The notes beneath the pieces are model-generated. The model saw only the letters and a program-made list of their open reading frames with translations. It was not told the origin of the DNA and made no database searches. This document shows, piece by piece, positions 27,617 through 32,982 of a stretch of 32,982 bases of DNA. The stretch comes from Myxococcaceae bacterium (GTDB lineage: Bacteria; Myxococcota; Myxococcia; Myxococcales; Myxococcaceae). The stretch lies in the NCBI GenBank assembly GCA_016926755.1, contig JAFGNZ010000017.1:1-32982 (forward strand), given 5' to 3'. How positions within the stretch are numbered: position 1 is the first letter of the stretch; every line of letters starts with the position of its first letter. Made by a program: the position numbers and the translations under genes.

Positions 27617-28195
27617 GTGCGCGTCCTTGGGGTCGATCCTGGCAGTCGCTTCATGGGGTATGGCGTGGTGGAGGAGCGGCGCGGCCGGCTCGCCCACGTG
27701 GGGCATGGCGTCATCAAGGTGGACGCCGAGGCCCCGCTGCACCACCGGCTGATGGTGCTGCACGCCGAGCTGACGGGCGTGCTGAGCAGGCTCCGGCCGC
27801 AGGCGGTGGCGGTGGAGGGCGTCTTCACCTTCCGCAACGCGCGCAGCGCCCTGGTGCTGGGGCACGCGCGGGGCGTGGCCCTGCTGGCGGCGGCGCAGGC
27901 GGGGCTGGCCGTCTACGAGTACCCCCCGGCGCGGGTGAAGCGCTCGGTGGGGGCGGGCGGCGCGGCCGGCAAGGATGCGGTCGCGCGCATGGTGTGTTCT
28001 CTCTTGAAGCTCGAAGCCATTGAACGGGCGGACGCCAGCGACGCACTCGCGGTGGCGCTCTGCCACCTCAACCAGGGACGGGCGGCGGGGCTCGGGGTGG
28101 GCAGCAGCGGCGCTCGCGGCAAGGGCCGCAGAGGCGCGGCCGCGCTGCTCGCGGACCGGCTGAGCCCGTCCTACCGGCGTCCGGAGGCGCGATGA
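27617..28195 (+). CDS. ruvC: Holliday junction endonuclease RuvC
   Basis: A 192-residue resolvase. The acidic active site is complete: D7 in GVDPGS, E67 in VEGVF, and D139 and D142 in ADASDALAVALCH. KRSVGAGGAAGKDAVARMV covers the DNA-binding region. It cuts four-way junctions with RuvAB. The C-terminus is longer and more basic than in E. coli (173 residues), ending in Gly/Arg-rich sequence. The GTG at 27617 follows GGAGAGG closely. The stop overlaps the ruvA start by four bases. Confidence 0.95.
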   Translation: MRVLGVDPGSRFMGYGVVEERRGRLAHVGHGVIKVDAEAPLHHRLMVLHAELTGVLSRLRPQAVAVEGVFTFRNARSALVLGHARGVALLAAAQAGLAVYEYPPARVKRSVGAGGAAGKDAVARMVCSLLKLEAIERADASDALAVALCHLNQGRAAGLGVGSSGARGKGRRGAAALLADRLSPSYRRPEAR

Positions 28196-28803
28196 TCGCC
28201 GCACTGCGCGGAACCCTGACGGAGAAGAACCTGGAGGATGCCGTCATCGACGTGGCGGGCGTGGGCTACCGCGTCGCCTTCTCCATGCTGACGCTGGGGA
28301 AGCTGCCCGCGGAGGGCCAGCCCGTGCAGGTGCGCGTGCGCACGGTGGTGCGCGAGGACGCCTTCGAGCTGTTCGGCTTCCTCACGCGCGCCGAGGAGGA
28401 GATGTTCCTCCTGCTCACCTCCGTGTCGCACGTGGGGCCGCGGCTGGCGCTCACCGTGCTGTCCGGCATGGAGGTGTCGGAGCTGGCCGTGGCGCTGGGC
28501 AAGGGCGAGGTGGCGCGGCTCACGAAGATCCACGGCATCGGCAAGAAGACGGCCGAGCGGCTGGTGTTGGAGCTCAAGGACAAGGTGAAGGAGCTGCACC
28601 TGGAGGCGGTGGCCCGGGGCGCGACGGCGCCGCCGCCGGCCGCGGGGCCGATGGCGGATCTCGTCTCGGCGCTGTTGAACCTGGGCTACAAGGCGCCGCA
28701 GGCGGAGAAGGCGGCGGAGCTGGTGGGAGAGCGGCTCGGGCCCGAGGCCGCCTTCCAGACGTTGTTCCGCGAGGCCCTCAAGGTGCTGCGCTCGGGGGCC
28801 TGA
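28192..28803 (+). CDS. ruvA: Holliday junction DNA helicase subunit RuvA
   Basis: A 203-residue protein with three domains: OB fold MIAALRGTL...VGYRVAF, helix-hairpin-helix pairs with SVSHVGPRLALTVLSG and IHGIGKKTAERLVLELKDK, and after a Pro-rich linker a C-terminal three-helix domain (LVSALLNLGYKAPQAEKAA). It binds the junction and loads RuvB. ATGA overlap with ruvC indicates coupling. ruvB is not in the next positions, so the helicase gene lies elsewhere. Confidence 0.96.
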   Translation: MIAALRGTLTEKNLEDAVIDVAGVGYRVAFSMLTLGKLPAEGQPVQVRVRTVVREDAFELFGFLTRAEEEMFLLLTSVSHVGPRLALTVLSGMEVSELAVALGKGEVARLTKIHGIGKKTAERLVLELKDKVKELHLEAVARGATAPPPAAGPMADLVSALLNLGYKAPQAEKAAELVGERLGPEAAFQTLFREALKVLRSGA

Positions 28804-28963
28804 GCGCGGGGACTTCCTCGCGACGTTCGCGTTGGGGCCTGAACAGGCCGAGCGCTTCGACGGCAGCCCCGGGTTGCCTCCTGGAGCGGAGCACCTAAAT
28901 CCCCTCTGGGGCCGGTGTGGCCCAGGGGGAGCAGGGTGCAAAGCGAACGTCAGGGAGTCCGTC

Positions 28964-29734
28964 ATGAAGCCGGGGATCTGCCCCATGCGCGGGCAAGTCG
29001 ATGAGCACTTCGCCCAAAAGCTGAAGCCCGAGAGCGAGCGCGCCCTGCGAGCGCACCTGCCGGGCTGCCGCTCCTGCAGGTCCCTCTACGAGCGCCACCT
29101 TCTCTTGAGGAAGCTGGATCCCAAGGCCGCCGCGGCTGCGCAGCCCCGTCTGGGGCAGGGGCTCGGCCTGGGGCGTCCTCCGGTGACGGTGCTGCAGGGC
29201 GTGGCGGCGCTCGCGGTGGTGGCGCTGCTCGTCGTGGGCGTGGTGGCGACGAGGCCCGAGCCCTTCGGAGAGACGCAGGGGTTCACCGCGCGCGGCGCAC
29301 CCGTCGTGGCGACGCAGTCGGAGACCCTGAAGGTCTATCGGGTCCGCCCGGGAGCGGCGGCCGAGGCGGTCAAGGGCGAGCTGCGCGCCGGGGATGAGCT
29401 GGCCTTCGCCTACCAGAACCTGCGGGGCCGCAAGTGGCTGCTGATCTATGGAGTGGACGAGCACCAGAACGTGTACTGGCTCCACCCGAGCTGGCCCAAC
29501 CCGAACGAGGAGCCCGCCGCGGTGCAGGCCTTCGGAGGGGCGGCCCTACACGAGCTGCCCGAGGCCAGCGCGCCTGCCTTCGCTGGGGAGCGGCTGGTGC
29601 TCCACGGTGTCCTCTCCGACGAGCGGCTCACGCTGAAGCAGGTCAAGGCGCTGATGCAGGGGCGTGATGGGGCGCAACCGCTGTTGATCCCCGGGGCGGA
29701 GCAGACGTCCCTGACGCTGAGGGTGAAGCGATGA
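28964..29734 (+). CDS. Zinc-finger (anti-sigma-like) membrane protein with DUF4384-like domain
   Basis: A 256-residue protein. An N-terminal zf-HC2-like segment (C6, H31, C35, C38 in HLPGCRSC) lies in the cytoplasm, a transmembrane helix is at about 76-95, and the periplasmic part (about 120-250) has the segments GDELAFAYQNLRGRKWLLIYGVD and VYWLHPSWPNP, similar to DUF4384. In myxobacteria such proteins often pair with an ECF sigma factor, but none is adjacent here. AGGGAG precedes the ATG at 28964. It is convergent with ileS. Confidence 0.8.
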   Translation: MKPGICPMRGQVDEHFAQKLKPESERALRAHLPGCRSCRSLYERHLLLRKLDPKAAAAAQPRLGQGLGLGRPPVTVLQGVAALAVVALLVVGVVATRPEPFGETQGFTARGAPVVATQSETLKVYRVRPGAAAEAVKGELRAGDELAFAYQNLRGRKWLLIYGVDEHQNVYWLHPSWPNPNEEPAAVQAFGGAALHELPEASAPAFAGERLVLHGVLSDERLTLKQVKALMQGRDGAQPLLIPGAEQTSLTLRVKR

Positions 29735-29740
29735 AGCAGG

Positions 29741-29789
29741 GGGCCTGGGCACCTCGCCACAGGCCCTGAGCTCCGAGCGAGGGCTCAGG
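29741..29789. terminator. Two tandem hairpins between convergent genes
   Basis: gggcctg/caggccc (29741-29766) and cctgagc/gctcagg (29765-29789) are adjacent perfect 7-base stems between the end of the zf-HC2 gene and the end of ileS. They suit a bidirectional stop, though T-runs are missing. Confidence 0.5.
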
Positions 29790-32700
29790 CCCGCTCCACG
29801 CGCATGCGCGCGGGCAGGCCGTTGAGGTTGAACTCCTCCTCCTTGCCGGTGAGGCCCTGGGGTCCCACGCTCAGCTCGGAGGCGAGCGTCTCGCGGGAGA
29901 TGAGCTCCTTCGCCTCCTGCGTCACCCGGAGCACCCGCGCGTCGCCGTCCACCCAGAGGCGGATGCGGTCGGTGTAGCCCAGGGCCATGTCCTTGCGCGC
30001 GGCCTGCACGCGCGCGAGCAGCTCGCGCACCAGGCCCTCATCCACGAGCGCCTCGGTGAGCTCCGTGTGGAGCACCACCACGCCCACGCCCGCGCCGGCG
30101 GCGGCGTAGCCGGGGTTGGCCTCCACGAGCACCTCCAGCTCCTCGGTGGGGAAGGGCATCCGCTCGCCGTCCACGGTGATGGACACCATGCCCTTGAGCG
30201 CCAGCTCGCGCTGGAGGATGCGGCCATCCGCCGCGTCGAACGCCTTGCGGACCGCGGCCAGCTTGGGGCCCAGCCGGCTGCCCACCGCGCGCAGGTTGGG
30301 CCGGACCTTGTAGCGCACCACGTCCGTCTCCTGGCCTGCCTCGAGGAAGGTCACCTCGTGGACGTTCAGCTCATCGGTGATGAGCTCCTTGTAGACGGCC
30401 ACGCGATCCTTGAGCTCCTGGCGCGCGAGGATGACGTCCGCGCGAGACAAGGGCTGGCGCACCTTGAGCCGGTTGTCCGTGCGGACCTTGAGGCCCAGGG
30501 AGACCAGCTCGCGCACCGCGCCCATCTCCGCGGCGAGCCCCTCGTCGATGAGGCTCGCGTCCGGATCGGGGAAGCGGCCCAGGTGGACGCTCTCCGGCTG
30601 GGAGGTGGGCCACGGTCGGCGCACGAGGTTGATCCACATCTCCTCGGCGAAGAAGGGGACGAAGGGCGCGGCCATCGCGGAGATGATGGTGAGCGCCTCG
30701 TACAGGGTGAAGTAGGCGTCCAGCTTGTCCTGCTCCAGGCCGGGCGCCCAGAAGCGCTCGCGGCTGCGGCGCAGGTACCAGTTGGAGAGCGCGTCCACCA
30801 GGGCCACCAGCCGCTGGGCGGCCTCGTAGACCTGGTAGGTGTCCAGCGAGCGGGTGACGTCCCGCAGGGCGAGCTGGACCTCGGAGAGGATCCACCGATC
30901 GAGCACCGTGCGCTGGCGGGGCTCGCGCCAGCCGTGGCTCTTGCGGATGGCGAGCCACGGCACCTCGGAGGGGTTCGGGTTGCCGGTGGCGGGCGAGAAG
31001 CCGTCGATGTTCGCGTAGATGGTGAAGAACGAGTAGACGTTGCGCAGCTTGACCTGGAAGTCCTTCTGCAGGAGCCGCACGTTGCTGAGCGAGTGGCGGG
31101 TGTTGGACCAGGTGGGGCTCGCCGCGTAGAAGAACCAGCGGAACGCGTCCGCGCCCGGAGCCCGGGAGGCGGGATCCTTGAGCACCACGCGCTCGGAGGG
31201 CGCCAGCCGGGGCACCTCTACCGGCATCACGTCCGCGCCGCGCGCCGAGGGCGCCACGCCCAGCGCCTCCAGCTCCTTCTTCGCCAGCAGCAGCACGCGC
31301 CGCTTGAGCTTCTTGTGCGCCTTCACCGTGAGGGTGAGGGCCGTGCCCGGACTGTCCGGGCGGAAGACCTGGATCTTCGCGCCCTCCTGGAGATCCAACC
31401 CCTCCAGATCCTCGCGGGCGATGAGCGCCTCGCCGGCCACGCCCGGGGCGCCCGCCGCCTTGTCATCCAGCACGGCGAAGTCCATGCGGACCTCGTCGAG
31501 GATGATCTCGGGCGGGGTGTAGTTGCCCTTGGACTTGGACTCCTTCTTGCCTTCCTTGTCGGAGACGTGGCCGAGGACGATGCAGCTCTTGTAGGGGTGC
31601 GGCCAGTCTCGGGGCGGGGTGATGCCCTCGCGCTGCTGCGTCTCCTCGTCGAAGACGAGCGTGCTGATCATCAGCAGCGAGTAGAACCAGCCGCGCGTCT
31701 GGTCGATGGCCTCGGAAATGAAGTCGGCGGGGAACGCCTGGGTGAACTTCTGCTGGGAGCCCGGGGCGTGGGGGAAGCCCCACTGGGCGAAGGGCATGCA
31801 GCCCGAGTCGAACCACACGTCGATGACTTCGGGCACGCGGGAGAAGCGGCCGGGGGTGCCGGGCTTCTCGTAGGTGATCTTGTCGATCCACGGCTTGTGG
31901 ACGATGAGGTGCTCGGCGGAGGTGGCGCCGGGCTTCTGGGCGAGGAACGCCTGGAGCTCGGCCTCCACGGCGGCCAGGTTGCTGCCGGGCTTCTCGCGCA
32001 GGGCCTGGAGCGAGGGGATGGCCTCCACCTCGCCGGTCTCCGAGTGGATCCACAGGGGCAGGGGCGTGCCCCAGTAGCGCTCGCGGGACAGGGCCCAGTC
32101 CACGTTGTTGGCGAGGAAGTCGCCGAAGCGGCCCTCCTTGATGTGCTCGGGGACCCAGTTGACCGCGCGGTTGTTGGCGATGGCCTTGTCCTTCACGGAC
32201 GTGGTGCGGATGTACCAGGCCGGGCGCGCGAACTGGATGAGCGGGTCATCATCGGCGCGCCAGCAGAACGGGTACTCGTGGCGGTACTGCTCCACGAGCG
32301 CCAGCAGCCCGCGCTCCTTGAGGGTGCGCGTGATGTCCTTGTCCGCGTCCTTGACGAACCTGCCGGTGAACTGGGGGAGATCCTCGGAGAAGGTGCCGTC
32401 CGGGCGGATGGCGCAGAACATCTCCAGGGACTCGGGCTTCGTGAAGCGGGCGCGCTCGCGGCGGAAGGCCTCGTAGTCGTCCTCGCCGAAGGCGGGGGCG
32501 ATGTGGACGATGCCCGTGCCGCTGGTGAGGGTGACGAAGTCCGCGCCGATGACGCGCCAGGCGGGCGAGTCCGAGCCCCCCTCCTTGAGGGGCAGCTCCG
32601 TGGAGCCCGCGCGCTGGAAGTACACGTCGAAGGGAGGGAAGTAGCGCCGGCCCACGAGCTCGCTGCCCTTCTGCGTCTCCAGGATGGGCAGGTCCTTCTT

Positions 32701-32982
32701 GAGCTTCTTGGCCAGCTCGTCCCGGAGGGCGGCGGCGATGATGAGCTTGCGCTCGCCGGCGTCCACGGTGACGTAGTCCATCGTGGGGTTGACGGCGGCG
32801 TACATGTTGGAGGGCAGCGTCCAGGGCGTCGTCGTCCAGATCAGCAGCGCGGTGTCGGGCGAGCCCCGGAGGGGGAAGGCCACGTAGGCGCTGGGATCGT
32901 CGACGGTGCGGTAGCCCATGCCGACTTCGCCGGAGCTGAGGGCGGTGCCGCCCTGGGGCCACCACCAGACGATCTTGTGGCC
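29785..32982 (-). CDS. ileS: Isoleucyl-tRNA synthetase, 5' end beyond window
   Basis: The frame runs off the right edge; 1065 residues are visible and the N-terminal HIGH motif is outside. It charges tRNA-Ile. TTTPWTLPSN and the editing domain (GTGIVHIAPAFGEDDYEAF) are present, followed by WYIRTTSVKD and the WFDSGCMPFAQWGFP region. The KMSKS loop reads KESKSKGN (31522-31545). About 110 residues are inserted between this loop and DAFRWFFYAASP (about 31130-31160), where typical enzymes have only a few. The anticodon-binding domain follows (NWYLRRSRERFW), then a long C-terminal extension with SITVDGERMPFP. The family assignment is certain; the exact subtype is not. Confidence 0.96.
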   Translation of the reverse strand, partial: GHKIVWWWPQGGTALSSGEVGMGYRTVDDPSAYVAFPLRGSPDTALLIWTTTPWTLPSNMYAAVNPTMDYVTVDAGERKLIIAAALRDELAKKLKKDLPILETQKGSELVGRRYFPPFDVYFQRAGSTELPLKEGGSDSPAWRVIGADFVTLTSGTGIVHIAPAFGEDDYEAFRRERARFTKPESLEMFCAIRPDGTFSEDLPQFTGRFVKDADKDITRTLKERGLLALVEQYRHEYPFCWRADDDPLIQFARPAWYIRTTSVKDKAIANNRAVNWVPEHIKEGRFGDFLANNVDWALSRERYWGTPLPLWIHSETGEVEAIPSLQALREKPGSNLAAVEAELQAFLAQKPGATSAEHLIVHKPWIDKITYEKPGTPGRFSRVPEVIDVWFDSGCMPFAQWGFPHAPGSQQKFTQAFPADFISEAIDQTRGWFYSLLMISTLVFDEETQQREGITPPRDWPHPYKSCIVLGHVSDKEGKKESKSKGNYTPPEIILDEVRMDFAVLDDKAAGAPGVAGEALIAREDLEGLDLQEGAKIQVFRPDSPGTALTLTVKAHKKLKRRVLLLAKKELEALGVAPSARGADVMPVEVPRLAPSERVVLKDPASRAPGADAFRWFFYAASPTWSNTRHSLSNVRLLQKDFQVKLRNVYSFFTIYANIDGFSPATGNPNPSEVPWLAIRKSHGWREPRQRTVLDRWILSEVQLALRDVTRSLDTYQVYEAAQRLVALVDALSNWYLRRSRERFWAPGLEQDKLDAYFTLYEALTIISAMAAPFVPFFAEEMWINLVRRPWPTSQPESVHLGRFPDPDASLIDEGLAAEMGAVRELVSLGLKVRTDNRLKVRQPLSRADVILARQELKDRVAVYKELITDELNVHEVTFLEAGQETDVVRYKVRPNLRAVGSRLGPKLAAVRKAFDAADGRILQRELALKGMVSITVDGERMPFPTEELEVLVEANPGYAAAGAGVGVVVLHTELTEALVDEGLVRELLARVQAARKDMALGYTDRIRLWVDGDARVLRVTQEAKELISRETLASELSVGPQGLTGKEEEFNLNGLPARMRVERA

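Overview
The window is high-GC DNA with dense, closely spaced genes. It looks like a myxobacterium of the Cystobacterineae type (Archangium, Cystobacter, Stigmatella, Hyalangium or Myxococcus relatives). The signs are two eukaryote-like Ser/Thr kinases, a receiver followed by a DUF4388-like region, a double-CXXCG protein of a family described as Myxococcus xanthus paralogs, many lipoproteins, and a sigma54-controlled RNA repair locus. The genus call is inference from gene content, not a database match.

Left part (1-4700) is accessory in character. It holds the end of a WD40 protein whose repeats are almost identical at the DNA level, a membrane Ser/Thr kinase, a lipoprotein, and a broken second copy of that lipoprotein's 5' end. 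The broken copy ends right at a two-gene minus-strand cassette: a lipoprotein with a PD-(D/E)xK-like motif followed, through an ATGA overlap, by a soluble 222-residue protein. This cassette looks like a lipoprotein toxin plus immunity gene of the kind exchanged between myxobacterial cells (SitA/SitI-like). It is the strongest candidate for an uncharacterised system here.

Central left (4701-12455) is mostly housekeeping: a flotillin-like SPFH coiled-coil protein, a DsbD-type transmembrane reductase with thioredoxin domain, a DTW-domain tRNA aminocarboxypropyltransferase coupled to an unknown gene, a histidine-kinase ATPase remnant, SlyD, a GNAT acetyltransferase and a TPR protein. Then come two divergent predicted cysteine peptidases (12465-14224) of papain-like and NlpC/P60-like type.

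The RNA repair locus (14421-18581) has rtcR (sigma54 activator with CARF sensor) divergent from rtcB (RNA ligase) and rtcA (RNA 3'-phosphate cyclase). A good -24/-12 promoter lies before rtcB. Between rtcB and rtcA lies a perfect 15-bp inverted repeat with a nested hairpin, and a tiny Pro/Arg-rich reading frame runs through it. This suggests attenuation or RNA processing that sets the RtcA:RtcB ratio.

The right part (18617-32982) holds an orphan double-CXXCG protein, a second Ser/Thr kinase sharing the four-Cys tail of the first, a membrane M23 peptidase, a formaldehyde detoxification pair (adhC-fghA), an outer membrane protein, a degenerate receiver protein, yebC-ruvC-ruvA, an anti-sigma-like membrane protein, and the 3' part of ileS, which carries an insertion and a variant KMSKS loop. 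No tRNA, rRNA, CRISPR array or intact insertion sequence was seen.
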